Positions 13,121 to 27,438 are shown, numbered from the stretch's first letter. The stretch: 64,000 nt of DNA from Metellina segmentata (GCA_947359465.1 OX375880.1:15198120-15262119), one strand, 5' to 3'. Translations and numbers: made by a program. Notes: a model not told the origin generated them from the sequence alone.

Positions 13121-15480
13121 ATGGGAATACTTCACACAAAATACTCTCCCCACATCTCAGTCAAATACCTTTTCATTCCCTTAGAAATTACATTGCCTGA
13201 GAACTTGGATTGGGAGCTTTGGAATACAACGCTCCCTCCCATCTCGCTCGGAAGCACGTTAATTTCTATGGGAATACTGCACACAAAACACTCTCCCCAC
13301 ATCTCAGTCAAACACCTTTTCATTCCCTTAGAAATTACATCGCCTGAGAACTTGGATTGGGAGCTTTGGAATTACAACGCCCCCTCCCATCTCGCTCGGC
13401 AGCACGTTAATTTCTATGGGAATATTTCTCACAAAACACTCTCCCCACATCTCAGTCAAACACCTTTTTATTCCCTTAGAAATTACATCGCCTGAGAACT
13501 TGGATTGGGAGCTTTGAAATTACAACGCCCCCTCCCATCTCGCTCTCCAGCACGTTAATTTCTATGGGAATTTTTCTCACAAAACACTCTCCCCACATCT
13601 CAGTCAAATACCCTTTCATTCCCTAAGAAATTACACCGCCTGAGAACTTGGATTGGGAGCTTTGGAATACAACGTTCCCTCCCATCTCGCTCGGCAGCAC
13701 GTTAATTTCTATGGGAATACTTAGCACAAAACACTCTCCCCACATCTAAGTCAAATACCTTTTCATTCCCTTAGAAATTATATCGCCTAAGAACTTGGAT
13801 TGGGAGCTTTGAAATTACAACGCTCCCTCCCATCTCGCTCGGCAGCACGTTAATTTCTATGTTAATACTTCACACAAAATACTCTCCCCACATCTCAGTC
13901 AAATACCTTTTCATTCCCTTAGAAATTACATCGCCTGAGAACTTGGATTGGGAGCTTTGGAATACAACGCTACCTCCCATCTCGCTCGGCAGCACGTTAA
14001 TTTCTATGGGAATACGTTTAACAAAACACTCTCCCCACATTTCAGTCATATACCTTTTCATTCCCTTAGAAATTACATCGCCTGAGAATTTGGATTGGGA
14101 GCTTTGGAATACAACGCTCCCTCCCATCTCGCTCGGCAGCACGTTAATTTCTATGGGAAGTCTTCACACAAAACACTCTCCCCACATCTCAGTGAAACAC
14201 CTTTTCATTCCCTTAGAAATTACATCGCCTGAGAACTTGGATTGGGAGCTTTGAAATTACAACGCTCCCTCCCATCTCGCTCGGCAGCACGTTAATTTCT
14301 ATGTTAATACATCACACAAAATACTCTCCCCACATCTCAGTCAAATACCTTTTCATTCCCTTAGAAATTACATCGCCTGAGAACTTGGATTGGGAGCTTT
14401 GGAATAAAACGTTCCCTCCCATCTCGCTCGGCAGCACGTTAATTTCTATGGGAATACTTAGCACAAAACACTCTCCCCACATCTAAGTCAAATACCTTTT
14501 CATTCCCTTAGAAATTATATCGCCTAAGAACTTGGATTGGGAGCTTTGAAATTACAACGCTCCCTCCCATCTCGCTCGGCAGCACGTTAATTTCTATGTT
14601 AATACTTCACACAAAATACTCTCCCCACATCTCAGTCAAATACCTTTTCATTCCCTTAGAAATTACATCGCCTGAGAACTTGGATTGGGAGCTTTGGAAT
14701 ACAACGCTACCTCCCATCTCGCTCGGCAGCACGTTAATTTCTATGGGAATACGTTTAACAAAACACTCTCCCCACATCTCAGTCATATACCTTTTCATTC
14801 CCTTAGAAATTACATCGCCTGAGAATTTGGATTGGGAGCTTTGGAATACAACGCTCCCTCCCATCTCGCTCGGCAGCACGTTAATTTCTATGGGAAGTCT
14901 TCACACAAAACACTCTCCCCACATCTCAGTCAAACACCTTTTCATTCCCTTAGAAATTACATCGCCTGAGAACTTGGATTGGGAGCTTTGAAATTACAAC
15001 GCTCCCTCCCATCTCGCTCGGCAGCACGTTAATTTCTATGTTAATACATCACACAAAATACTCTCCCCACATCTCAGTCAAATACCTTTTCATTCCCTTA
15101 GAAATTACATCGCCTGAGAACTTGGATTGGGAGCTTTGGAATACAACGCTCCCTCCCATCTCGCTCGGCAGCACGTTAATTTCTATGGGAATACTTCACA
15201 CAAAACGCTCTCCCCACATCTCAGTCAAACACCTTTTCATTCCCTTAGAAATTACATCGCCTGAGAACTTGGATTGTGAGCTTTGTAATTACAACGCCCC
15301 CTCCCATCTCGCTCGGCAGCACGTTAATTTCTATGGGAATATATCTCACAAAACACTCTCCCCACATCTCAGTCAAATACCCTTTCATTCCCTTAGAAAT
15401 TACATCGCCTGAGAACTTGGATTGGGAGCTTTGGAATTACAACGCTCCCTCCCATATCGCTCGGCAGCACGTTAATTTCT
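13121..15480. repeat. HOR unit 12: 16-mer with internal E-L-F-G-H duplication
   Basis: The 2,360-bp unit reads A-B-C-D-E-L-F-G-H/D-E-L-F-G-H-I-J. The H/D monomer at 14301 combines H's private GGAATAAAAC with D's CGTTCCC. The first F and G carry ACATTTCAGTC and AGTGAAACACC, while the second pair carries ACATCTCAGTC and AGTCAAACACC. The two halves therefore came from different parental units. K is missing. Confidence 0.87.
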
Positions 15481-16514
15481 ATGGGAATACTTCACACAAA
15501 ATACTCTCCCCACATCTCAGTCAAATACCTTTTCATTCCCTTAGAAATTACATTGCCTGAGAACTTGGATTGGGAGCTTTGGAATACAACGCTCCCTCCC
15601 ATCTCGCTCGGCAGCACGTTAATTTCTATGGGAATACTGCACACAAAACACTCTCCCCACATCTCAGTCAAACACCTTTTCATTCCCTTAGAAATTACAT
15701 CGCCTGAGAACTTGGATTGGGAGCTTTGGAATTACAACGCCCCCTCCCATCTCGCTCGGCAGCACGTTAATTTCTATGGGAATATTTCTCACAAAACACT
15801 CTCCCCACATCTCAGTCAAACACCTTTTCATTCCCTTAGAAATTACATCGCCTGAGAACTTGGATTGGGAGCTTTGAAATTACAACGCTCCCTCCCATCT
15901 CGCTCGGCAGAACGTTAATTTCTATGTTAATACATCACACAAAATACTCTCCCCACATCTCAGTCAAATACCTTTTCATTCCCTTAGAAATTACATCGCC
16001 TGAGAACTTGGATTGGAAGCTTTGGAATACAACGCTCCCTCCCATCTCGCTCGGCAGCACGTTAATTTCTATGGGAATACTTCACACAAAACGCTCTCCC
16101 CACATCTCAGTCAAACACCTTTTCATTCCCTTAGAAATTACATCGCCTGAGAACTTGGATTGTGAGCTTTGTAATTACAACGCCCCCTCCCATCTCGCTC
16201 GGCAGCACGTTAATTTCTATGGGAATATATCTCACAAAACACTCTCCCCACATCTCAGTCAAATACCCTTTCATTCCCTTAGAAATTACATCGCCTGAGA
16301 ACTTGGATTGGGAGCTTTGGAATTACAACGCTCCCTCCCATATCGCTCGGCAGCACGTTAATTTCTATGGGAATACTTCACACAAAACACTCTCCCCACA
16401 TCTCAGTCAAACACCTTTTTATTCCCTTATAAATTACATCGCCTGAGAACTTGGATTGGGAGCTTTGAAATTACAACGCTCCCTCCCATCTCGCTCGGCA
16501 GCACGTTAATTTCT
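15481..16514. repeat. HOR unit 13: 7-mer A-B-C2-H-I-J-K
   Basis: The unit is 1,034 bp and a copy of unit 11 at an offset of 3,394 bp. It shares the private GGCAGAACGTT and TTGGAAGCTTTGG. Confidence 0.86.
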
Positions 16515-18285
16515 ATGGGAATACTTCACACAAAATACTCTCCCCACATCTCAGTCAAATACCTTTTCATTCCCTTAGAAATTACATTGCCTGAGAACTT
16601 GGATTGGGAGCTTTGGAATACAACGCTCCCTCCCATCTCGCTCGGAAGCACGTTAATTTCTATGGGAATACTGCACACAAAACACTCTCCCCACATCTCA
16701 GTCAAACACCTTTTCATTCCCTTAGAAATTACATCGCCTGAGAACTTGGATTGGGAGCTTTGGAATTACAACGCCCCCTCCCATCTCGCTCGGCAGCACG
16801 TTAATTTCTATGGGAATATTTCTCACAAAACACTCTCCCCACATCTCAGTCAAACACCTTTTTATTCCCTTAGAAATTACATCGCCTGAGAACTTGGATT
16901 GGGAGCTTTGAAATTACAACGCCCCCTCCCATCTCGCTCTCCAGCACGTTAATTTCTATGGGAATTTTTCTCACAAAACACTCTCCCCACATCTCAGTCA
17001 AATACCCTTTCATTCCCTAAGAAATTACACCGCCTGAGAACTTGGATTGGGAGCTTTGGAATACAACGTTCCCTCCCATCTCGCTCGGCAGCACGTTAAT
17101 TTCTATGGGAATACTTAGCACAAAACACTCTCCCCACATCTAAGTCAAATACCTTTTCATTCCCTTAGAAATTATATCGCCTAAGAACTTGGATTGGGAG
17201 CTTTGAAATTACAACGCTCCCTCCCATCTCGCTCGGCAGCACGTTAATTTCTATGTTAATACTTCACACAAAATACTCTCCCCACATCTCAGTCAAATAC
17301 CTTTTCATTCCCTTAGAAATTACATCGCCTGAGAACTTGGATTGGGAGCTTTGGAATACAACGCTACCTCCCATCTCGCTCGGCAGCACGTTAATTTCTA
17401 TGGGAATACGTTTAACAAAACACTCTCCCCACATTTCAGTCATATACCTTTTCATTCCCTTAGAAATTACATCGCCTGAGAATTTGGATTGGGAGCTTTG
17501 GAATACAACGCTCCCTCCCATCTCGCTCGGCAGCACGTTAATTTCTATGGGAAGTCTTCACACAAAACACTCTCCCCACATCTCAGTGAAACACCTTTTC
17601 ATTCCCTTAGAAATTACATCGCCTGAGAACTTGGATTGGGAGCTTTGAAATTACAACGCTCCCTCCCATCTCGCTCGGCAGCACGTTAATTTCTATGTTA
17701 ATACATCACACAAAATACTCTCCCCACATCTCAGTCAAATACCTTTTCATTCCCTTAGAAATTACATCGCCTGAGAACTTGGATTGGGAGCTTTGGAATA
17801 AAACGCTCCCTCCCATCTCGCTCGGCAGCACGTTAATTTCTATGGGAATACTTCACACAAAACGCTCTCCCCACATCTCAGTCAAACACCTTTTCATTCC
17901 CTTAGAAATTACATCGCCTGAGAACTTGGATTGTGAGCTTTGTAATTACAACGCCCCCTCCCATCTCGCTCGGCAGCACGTTAATTTCTATGGGAATATA
18001 TCTCACAAAACACTCTCCCCACATCTCAGTCAAATACCCTTTCATTCCCTTAGAAATTACATCGCCTGAGAACTTGGATTGGGAGCTTTGGAATTACAAC
18101 GCTCCCTCCCATATCGCTCGGCAGCACGTTAATTTCTATGGGAATACTTCACACAAAACACTCTCCCCACATCTCAGTCAAACACCTTTTTATTCCCTTA
18201 TAAATTACATCGCCTGAGAACTTGGATTGGGAGCTTTGAAATTACAACGCTCCCTCCCATCTCGCTCGGCAGCACGTTAATTTCT
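16515..18285. repeat. HOR unit 14: canonical 12-mer
   Basis: This is a complete A-B-C-D-E-L-F-G-H-I-J-K unit of 1,771 bp. Its markers are CTCGGAAGC after A, ACATTTCAGTC in F, AGTGAAACACC in G and GGAATAAAACGC in H (17,795). All recur at +7,234 bp in the unit at 23,749. Confidence 0.88.
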
Positions 18286-20206
18286 ATGGGAATACTTCAC
18301 ACAAAATACTCTCCCCACATCTCAGTCAAATACCTTTTCATTCCCTTAGAAATTACATTGCCTGAGAACTTGGATTGGGAGCTTTGGAATACAACGCTCC
18401 CTCCCATCTCGCTCGGCAGCACGTTAATTTCTATGGGAATACTGCACACAAAACACTCTCCCCACATCTCAGTCAAACACCTTTTCATTCCCTTAGAAAT
18501 TACATCGCCTGAGAACTTGGATTGGGAGCTTTGGAATTACAACGCCCCCTCCCATCTCGCTCGGCAGCACGTTAATTTCTATGGGAATATTTCTCACAAA
18601 ACACTCTCCCCACATCTCAGTCAAACACCTTTTCATTCCCTTAGAAATTACATCGCCTGAGAACTTGGATTGGGAGCTTTGAAATTACAACGCACCCTCC
18701 CATCTCGCTCGGCAGCACGTTAATTTCTATGTTAATACATCACACAAAATACTCTCCCCACATCTCAGTCAAATACCTTTTCATTCCCTTAGAAATTACA
18801 TCGCCTGAGAACTTGGATTGGGAGCTTTGGAATACAACGCTCCCTCCCATCTCGCTCGGCAGCACGTTAATTTCTATGGGAATATTTCTCACAAAACACT
18901 CTCCCCACATCTCAGTCAAACACCTTTTTATTCCCTTAGAAATTACATCGCCTGAGAACTTGGATTGGGAGCTTTGAAATTACAACGCCCCCTCCCATCT
19001 CGCTCTCCAGCACGTTAATTTCTATGGGAATTTTTCTCACAAAACACTCTCCCCACATCTCAGTCAAATACCCTTTCATTCCCTAAGAAATTACACCGCC
19101 TGAGAACTTGGATTGGGAGCTTTGGAATACAACGTTCCCTCCCATCTCGCTCGGCAGCACGTTAATTTCTATGGGAATACTTAGCACAAAACACTCTCCC
19201 CACATCTAAGTCAAATACCTTTTCATTCCCTTAGAAATTATATCGCCTAAGAACTTGGATTGGGAGCTTTGAAATTACAACGCTCCCTCCCATCTCGCTC
19301 GGCAGCACGTTAATTTCTATGTTAATACTTCACACAAAATACTCTCCCCACATCTCAGTCAAATACCTTTTCATTCCCTTAGAAATTACATCGCCTGAGA
19401 ACTTGGATTGGGAGCTTTGGAATACAACGCTACCTCCCATCTCGCTCGGCAGCACGTTAATTTCTATGGGAATACTTCACACAAAACACTCTCCCCACAT
19501 CTCAGTCATATACCTTTTCATTCCCTTAGAAATTACATCGCCTGAGAACTTGGATTGGGAGCTTTGAAATTACAACGCTCCCTCCCATCTCGCTCGGCAG
19601 CACGTTAATTTCTATGTTAATACATCACACAAAATACTCTCCCCACATCTCAGTCAAATACCTTTTCATTCCCTTAGAAATTACATCGCCTGAGAACTTG
19701 GATTGGGAGCTTTGGAATACAACGCTCCCTCCCATCTCGCTCGGCAGCACGTTAATTTCTATGGGAATACTTCACACAAAACGCTCTCCCCACATCTCAG
19801 TCAAACACCTTTTCATTCCCTTAGAAATTACATCGCCTGAGAACTTGGATTGTGAGCTTTGTAATTACAACGCCCCCTCCCATCTCGCTCGGCAGCACGC
19901 GTTAATTTCTATGGGAATATATCTCACAAAACACTCTCCCCACATCTCAGTCAAATACCCTTTCATTACCTTAGAAATTACATCGCCTGAGAACTTGGAT
20001 TGGGAGCTTTGGAATTACAACGCTCCCTCCCATATCGCTCGGCAGCACGTTAATTTCTATGGGAATACTTCACACAAAACACTCTCCCCACATCTCAGTC
20101 AAACACCTTTTTATTCCCTTATAAATTACATCGCCTGAGAACTTGGATTGGGAGCTTTGAAATTACAACGCTCCCTCCCATCTCGCTCGGCAGCACGTTA
20201 ATTTCT
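18286..20206. repeat. HOR unit 15: 13-mer A-B-C2-H-C-D-E-L-M-H-I-J-K with 2-bp insertion
   Basis: The unit is 1,921 bp, which is 1,919 plus a 2-bp insertion near 19,898-19,901. C2 ends in CGCACCC (18,691). It has the same order as the unit at 25,520, which lacks the insertion. Confidence 0.87.
19895..19906. repeat. Private 2-bp insertion at a monomer boundary
   Basis: The usual GCAGCACGTTAAT reads GCAGCACGCGTTAAT here, making the I-type monomer at 19761 150 bp long. It is one of only two length changes outside the 147/148 tail difference that I found among 432 monomers. It creates an ACGCGT (MluI-type) hexamer. The sister copy at +7,234 lacks it, so it arose after, or was lost since, the duplication. 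Confidence 0.85.
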
Positions 20207-21977
20207 ATGGGAATACTTCACACAAAATACTCTCCCCACATCTCAGTCAAATACCTTTTCATTCCCTTAGAAATTACATTGCCTGAGAACTTGGATTGGG
20301 AGCTTTGGAATACAACGCTCCCTCCCATCTCGCTCGGAAGCACGTTAATTTCTATGGGAATACTGCACACAAAACACTCTCCCCACATCTCAGTCAAACA
20401 CCTTTTCATTCCCTTAGAAATTACATCGCCTGAGAACTTGGATTGGGAGCTTTGGAATTACAACGCCCCCTCCCATCTCGCTCGGCAGCACGTTAATTTC
20501 TATGGGAATATTTCTCACAAAACACTCTCCCCACATCTCAGTCAAACACCTTTTTATTCCCTTAGAAATTACATCGCCTGAGAACTTGGATTGGGAGCTT
20601 TGAAATTACAACGCCCCCTCCCATCTCGCTCTCCAGCACGTTAATTTCTATGGGAATTTTTCTCACAAAACACTCTCCCCACATCTCAGTCAAATACCCT
20701 TTCATTCCCTAAGAAATTACACCGCCTGAGAACTTGGATTGGGAGCTTTGGAATACAACGTTCCCTCCCATCTCGCTCGGCAGCACGTTAATTTCTATGG
20801 GAATACTTAGCACAAAACACTCTCCCCACATCTAAGTCAAATACCTTTTCATTCCCTTAGAAATTATATCGCCTAAGAACTTGGATTGGGAGCTTTGAAA
20901 TTACAACGCTCCCTCCCATCTCGCTCGGCAGCACGTTAATTTCTATGTTAATACTTCACACAAAATACTCTCCCCACATCTCAGTCAAATACCTTTTCAT
21001 TCCCTTAGAAATTACATCGCCTGAGAACTTGGATTGGGAGCTTTGGAATACAACGCTACCTCCCATCTCGCTCGGCAGCACGTTAATTTCTATGGGAATA
21101 CGTTTAACAAAACACTCTCCCCACATTTCAGTCATATACCTTTTCATTCCCTTAGAAATTACATCGCCTGAGAATTTGGATTGGGAGCTTTGGAATACAA
21201 CGCTCCCTCCCATCTCGCTCGGCAGCACGTTAATTTCTATGGGAAGTCTTCACACAAAACACTCTCCCCACATCTCAGTGAAACACCTTTTCATTCCCTT
21301 AGAAATTACATCGCCTGAGAACTTGGATTGGGAGCTTTGAAATTACAACGCTCCCTCCCATCTCGCTCGGCAGCACGTTAATTTCTATGGGAATACTTAG
21401 CACAAAACACTCTCCCCACATCTCAGTCAAATACCTTTTCATTCCCTTAGAAATTACATCGCCTGAGAACTTGGATTGGGAGCTTTGGAATACAACGCTC
21501 CCTCCCATCTCGCTCGGCAGCACGTTAATTTCTATGGGAATACTTCACACAAAACGCTCTCCCCACATCTCAGTCAAACACCTTTTCATTCCCTTAGAAA
21601 TTACATCGCCTGAGAACTTGGATTGTGAGCTTTGTAATTACAACGCCCCCTCCCATCTCGCTCGGCAGCACGTTAATTTCTATGGGAATATATCTCACAA
21701 AACACTCTCCCCACATCTCAGTCAAATACCCTTTCATTACCTTAGAAATTACATCGCCTGAGAACTTGGATTGGGAGCTTTGGAATTACAACGCTCCCTC
21801 CCATATCGCTCGGCAGCACGTTAATTTCTATGGGAATACTTCACACAAAACACTCTCCCCACATCTCAGTCAAACACCTTTTTATTCCCTTATAAATTAC
21901 ATCGCCTGAGAACTTGGATTGGGAGCTTTGAAATTACAACGCTCCCTCCCATCTCGCTCGGCAGCACGTTAATTTCT
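20207..21977. repeat. HOR unit 16: 12-mer with E/H fusion, A-B-C-D-E-L-F-G-N-I-J-K
   Basis: The unit is 1,771 bp. Monomer N at 21387 replaces H. It has the E-like ACTTAGCAC head but ATCTCAGTC, ACATCGCC and a GGAATAC tail. J has CATTACC. Confidence 0.86.
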
Positions 21978-23748
21978 ATGGGAATACTTCACACAAAATA
22001 CTCTCCCCACATCTCAGTCAAATACCTTTTCATTCCCTTAGAAATTACATTGCCTGAGAACTTGGATTGGGAGCTTTGGAATACAACGCTCCCTCCCATC
22101 TCGCTCGGAAGCACGTTAATTTCTATGGGAATACTGCACACAAAACACTCTCCCCACATCTCAGTCAAACACCTTTTCATTCCCTTAGAAATTACATCGC
22201 CTGAGAACTTGGATTGGGAGCTTTGGAATTACAACGCCCCCTCCCATCTCGCTCGGCAGCACGTTAATTTCTATGGGAATATTTCTCACAAAACACTCTC
22301 CCCACATCTCAGTCAAACACCTTTTTATTCCCTTAGAAATTACATCGCCTGAGAACTTGGATTGGGAGCTTTGAAATTACAACGCCCCCTCCCATCTCGC
22401 TCTCCAGCACGTTAATTTCTATGGGAATTTTTCTCACAAAACACTCTCCCCACATCTCAGTCAAATACCCTTTCATTCCCTAAGAAATTACACCGCCTGA
22501 GAACTTGGATTGGGAGCTTTGGAATACAACGTTCCCTCCCATCTCGCTCGGCAGCACGTTAATTTCTATGGGAATACTTAGCACAAAACACTCTCCCCAC
22601 ATCTAAGTCAAATACCTTTTCATTCCCTTAGAAATTATATCGCCTAAGAACTTGGATTGGGAGCTTTGAAATTACAACGCTCCCTCCCATCTCGCTCGGC
22701 AGCACGTTAATTTCTATGTTAATACTTCACACAAAATACTCTCCCCACATCTCAGTCAAATACCTTTTCATTCCCTTAGAAATTACATCGCCTGAGAACT
22801 TGGATTGGGAGCTTTGGAATACAACGCTACCTCCCATCTCGCTCGGCAGCACGTTAATTTCTATGGGAATACGTTTAACAAAACACTCTCCCCACATTTC
22901 AGTCATATACCTTTTCATTCCCTTAGAAATTACATCGCCTGAGAATTTGGATTGGGAGCTTTGGAATACAACGCTCCCTCCCATCTCGCTCGGCAGCACG
23001 TTAATTTCTATGGGAAGTCTTCACACAAAACACTCTCCCCACATCTCAGTGAAACACCTTTTCATTCCCTTAGAAATTACATCGCCTGAGAACTTGGATT
23101 GGGAGCTTTGAAATTACAACGCTCCCTCCCATCTCGCTCGGCAGCACGTTAATTTCTATGTTAATACATCACACAAAATACTCTCCCCACATCTCAGTCA
23201 AATACCTTTTCATTCCCTTAGAAATTACATCGCCTGAGAACTTGGATTGGGAGCTTTGGAATACAACGCTCCCTCCCATCTCGCTCGGCAGCACGTTAAT
23301 TTCTATGGGAATACTTCACACAAAACGCTCTCCCCACATCTCAGTCAAACACCTTTTCATTCCCTTAGAAATTACATCGCCTGAGAACTTGGATTGTGAG
23401 CTTTGTAATTACAACGCCCCCTCCCATCTCGCTCGGCAGCACGTTAATTTCTATGGGAATATATCTCACAAAACACTCTCCCCACATCTCAGTCAAATAC
23501 CCTTTCATTCCCTTAGAAATTACATCGCCTGAGAACTTGGATTGGGAGCTTTGGAATTACAACGCTCCCTCCCATATCGCTCGGCAGCACGTTAATTTCT
23601 ATGGGAATACTTCACACAAAACACTCTCCCCACATCTCAGTCAAACACCTTTTTATTCCCTTATAAATTACATCGCCTGAGAACTTGGATTGGGAGCTTT
23701 GAAATTACAACGCTCCCTCCCATCTCGCTCGGCAGCACGTTAATTTCT
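21978..23748. repeat. HOR unit 17: canonical 12-mer
   Basis: This is a complete 1,771-bp unit in canonical order. Its H at 23158 has the ordinary GGAATACAAC tail and J has CATTCCC, unlike the neighbouring unit 16. Confidence 0.88.
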
Positions 23749-25519
23749 ATGGGAATACTTCACACAAAATACTCTCCCCACATCTCAGTCAAATACCTTT
23801 TCATTCCCTTAGAAATTACATTGCCTGAGAACTTGGATTGGGAGCTTTGGAATACAACGCTCCCTCCCATCTCGCTCGGAAGCACGTTAATTTCTATGGG
23901 AATACTGCACACAAAACACTCTCCCCACATCTCAGTCAAACACCTTTTCATTCCCTTAGAAATTACATCGCCTGAGAACTTGGATTGGGAGCTTTGGAAT
24001 TACAACGCCCCCTCCCATCTCGCTCGGCAGCACGTTAATTTCTATGGGAATATTTCTCACAAAACACTCTCCCCACATCTCAGTCAAACACCTTTTTATT
24101 CCCTTAGAAATTACATCGCCTGAGAACTTGGATTGGGAGCTTTGAAATTACAACGCCCCCTCCCATCTCGCTCTCCAGCACGTTAATTTCTATGGGAATT
24201 TTTCTCACAAAACACTCTCCCCACATCTCAGTCAAATACCCTTTCATTCCCTAAGAAATTACACCGCCTGAGAACTTGGATTGGGAGCTTTGGAATACAA
24301 CGTTCCCTCCCATCTCGCTCGGCAGCACGTTAATTTCTATGGGAATACTTAGCACAAAACACTCTCCCCACATCTAAGTCAAATACCTTTTCATTCCCTT
24401 AGAAATTATATCGCCTAAGAACTTGGATTGGGAGCTTTGAAATTACAACGCTCCCTCCCATCTCGCTCGGCAGCACGTTAATTTCTATGTTAATACTTCA
24501 CACAAAATACTCTCCCCACATCTCAGTCAAATACCTTTTCATTCCCTTAGAAATTACATCGCCTGAGAACTTGGATTGGGAGCTTTGGAATACAACGCTA
24601 CCTCCCATCTCGCTCGGCAGCACGTTAATTTCTATGGGAATACGTTTAACAAAACACTCTCCCCACATTTCAGTCATATACCTTTTCATTCCCTTAGAAA
24701 TTACATCGCCTGAGAATTTGGATTGGGAGCTTTGGAATACAACGCTCCCTCCCATCTCGCTCGGCAGCACGTTAATTTCTATGGGAAGTCTTCACACAAA
24801 ACACTCTCCCCACATCTCAGTGAAACACCTTTTCATTCCCTTAGAAATTACATCGCCTGAGAACTTGGATTGGGAGCTTTGAAATTACAACGCTCCCTCC
24901 CATCTCGCTCGGCAGCACGTTAATTTCTATGTTAATACATCACACAAAATACTCTCCCCACATCTCAGTCAAATACCTTTTCATTCCCTTAGAAATTACA
25001 TCGCCTGAGAACTTGGATTGGGAGCTTTGGAATAAAACGCTCCCTCCCATCTCGCTCGGCAGCACGTTAATTTCTATGGGAATACTTCACACAAAACGCT
25101 CTCCCCACATCTCAGTCAAACACCTTTTCATTCCCTTAGAAATTACATCGCCTGAGAACTTGGATTGTGAGCTTTGTAATTACAACGCCCCCTCCCATCT
25201 CGCTCGGCAGCACGTTAATTTCTATGGGAATATATCTTACAAAACACTCTCCCCACATCTCAGTCAAATACCCTTTCATTCCCTTAGAAATTACATCGCC
25301 TGAGAACTTGGATTGGGAGCTTTGGAATTACAACGCTCCCTCCCATATCGCTCGGCAGCACGTTAATTTCTATGGGAATACTTCACACAAAACACTCTCC
25401 CCACATCTCAGTCAAACACCTTTTTATTCCCTTATAAATTACATCGCCTGAGAACTTGGATTGGGAGCTTTGAAATTACAACGCTCCCTCCCATCTCGCT
25501 CGGCAGCACGTTAATTTCT
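23749..25519. repeat. HOR unit 18: canonical 12-mer, sister of unit 14
   Basis: The 1,771-bp unit shares GGAATAAAACGC (25,029) and CTCGGAAGC with unit 14 at an offset of 7,234 bp. A private change is TATCTTAC in J at 25224. Confidence 0.88.
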
Positions 25520-27438
25520 ATGGGAATACTTCACACAAAATACTCTCCCCACATCTCAGTCAAATACCTTTTCATTCCCTTAGAAATTACATTGCCTGAG
25601 AACTTGGATTGGGAGCTTTGGAATACAACGCTCCCTCCCATCTCGCTCGGCAGCACGTTAATTTCTATGGGAATACTGCACACAAAACACTCTCCCCACA
25701 TCTCAGTCAAACACCTTTTCATTCCCTTAGAAATTACATCGCCTGAGAACTTGGATTGGGAGCTTTGGAATTACAACGCCCCCTCCCATCTCGCTCGGCA
25801 GCACGTTAATTTCTATGGGAATATTTCTCACAAAACACTCTCCCCACATCTCAGTCAAACACCTTTTCATTCCCTTAGAAATTACATCGCCTGAGAACTT
25901 GGATTGGGAGCTTTGAAATTACAACGCACCCTCCCATCTCGCTCGGCAGCACGTTAATTTCTATGTTAATACATCACACAAAATACTCTCCCCACATCTC
26001 AGTCAAATACCTTTTCATTCCCTTAGAAATTACATCGCCTGAGAACTTGGATTGGGAGCTTTGGAATACAACGCTCCCTCCCATCTCGCTCGGCAGCACG
26101 TTAATTTCTATGGGAATATTTCTCACAAAACACTCTCCCCACATCTCAGTCAAACACCTTTTTATTCCCTTAGAAATTACATCGCCTGAGAACTTGGATT
26201 GGGAGCTTTGAAATTACAACGCCCCCTCCCATCTCGCTCTCCAGCACGTTAATTTCTATGGGAATTTTTCTCACAAAACACTCTCCCCACATCTCAGTCA
26301 AATACCCTTTCATTCCCTAAGAAATTACACCGCCTGAGAACTTGGATTGGGAGCTTTGGAATACAACGTTCCCTCCCATCTCGCTCGGCAGCACGTTAAT
26401 TTCTATGGGAATACTTAGCACAAAACACTCTCCCCACATCTAAGTCAAATACCTTTTCATTCCCTTAGAAATTATATCGCCTAAGAACTTGGATTGGGAG
26501 CTTTGAAATTACAACGCTCCCTCCCATCTCGCTCGGCAGCACGTTAATTTCTATGTTAATACTTCACACAAAATACTCTCCCCACATCTCAGTCAAATAC
26601 CTTTTCATTCCCTTAGAAATTACATCGCCTGAGAACTTGGATTGGGAGCTTTGGAATACAACGCTACCTCCCATCTCGCTCGGCAGCACGTTAATTTCTA
26701 TGGGAATACTTCACACAAAACACTCTCCCCACATCTCAGTCATATACCTTTTCATTCCCTTAGAAATTACATCGCCTGAGAACTTGGATTGGGAGCTTTG
26801 AAATTACAACGCTCCCTCCCATCTCGCTCGGCAGCACGTTAATTTCTATGTTAATACATCACACAAAATACTCTCCCCACATCTCAGTCAAATACCTTTT
26901 CATTCCCTTAGAAATTACATCGCCTGAGAACTTGGATTGGGAGCTTTGGAATACAACGCTCCCTCCCATCTCGCTCGGCAGCACGTTAATTTCTATGGGA
27001 ATACTTCACACAAAACGCTCTCCCCACATCTCAGTCAAACACCTTTTCATTCCCTTAGAAATTACATCGCCTGAGAACTTGGATTGTGAGCTTTGTAATT
27101 ACAACGCCCCCTCCCATCTCGCTCGGCAGCACGTTAATTTCTATGGGAATATATCTCACAAAACACTCTCCCCACATCTCAGTCAAATACCCTTTCATTA
27201 CCTTAGAAATTACATCGCCTGAGAACTTGGATTGGGAGCTTTGGAATTACAACGCTCCCTCCCATATCGCTCGGCAGCACGTTAATTTCTATGGGAATAC
27301 TTCACACAAAACACTCTCCCCACATCTCAGTCAAACACCTTTTTATTCCCTTATAAATTACATCGCCTGAGAACTTGGATTGGGAGCTTTGAAATTACAA
27401 CGCTCCCTCCCATCTCGCTCGGCAGCACGTTAATTTCT
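25520..27438. repeat. HOR unit 19: 13-mer, sister of unit 15
   Basis: The 1,919-bp unit reads A-B-C2-H-C-D-E-L-M-H-I-J-K. The CGCACCC in C2 (25,925) matches 18,691 at +7,234. The 2-bp insertion of the sister is absent. Confidence 0.87.

Larger units (their letters stand above)
11018..17805. repeat. 3,394-bp tandem macro-duplication (23 monomers, two copies)
   Basis: Copy 1 is 11,018-14,411 and copy 2 is 14,412-17,805. Private variants repeat at +3,394: GGCAGAACGTT, TTGGAAGCTTTGG, ACATTTCAGTC (14,039 and 17,433) and AGTGAAACACC (14,193 and 17,587). The junction monomer at 14301 carries the H parent's A at 14,407 and the D parent's T at 14,412. The exchange therefore falls within AACG, 14,408-14,411. 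The copies look nearly identical by eye. Confidence 0.87.

Noticed and set aside
14403..14409. AATAAA polyadenylation-like signal in GGAATAAAAC (also at about 17,797 and 25,031).
   Set aside because: It is a single-base variant of GGAATACAAC in H-type monomers. With no transcript or gene nearby it has no support as a processing signal.
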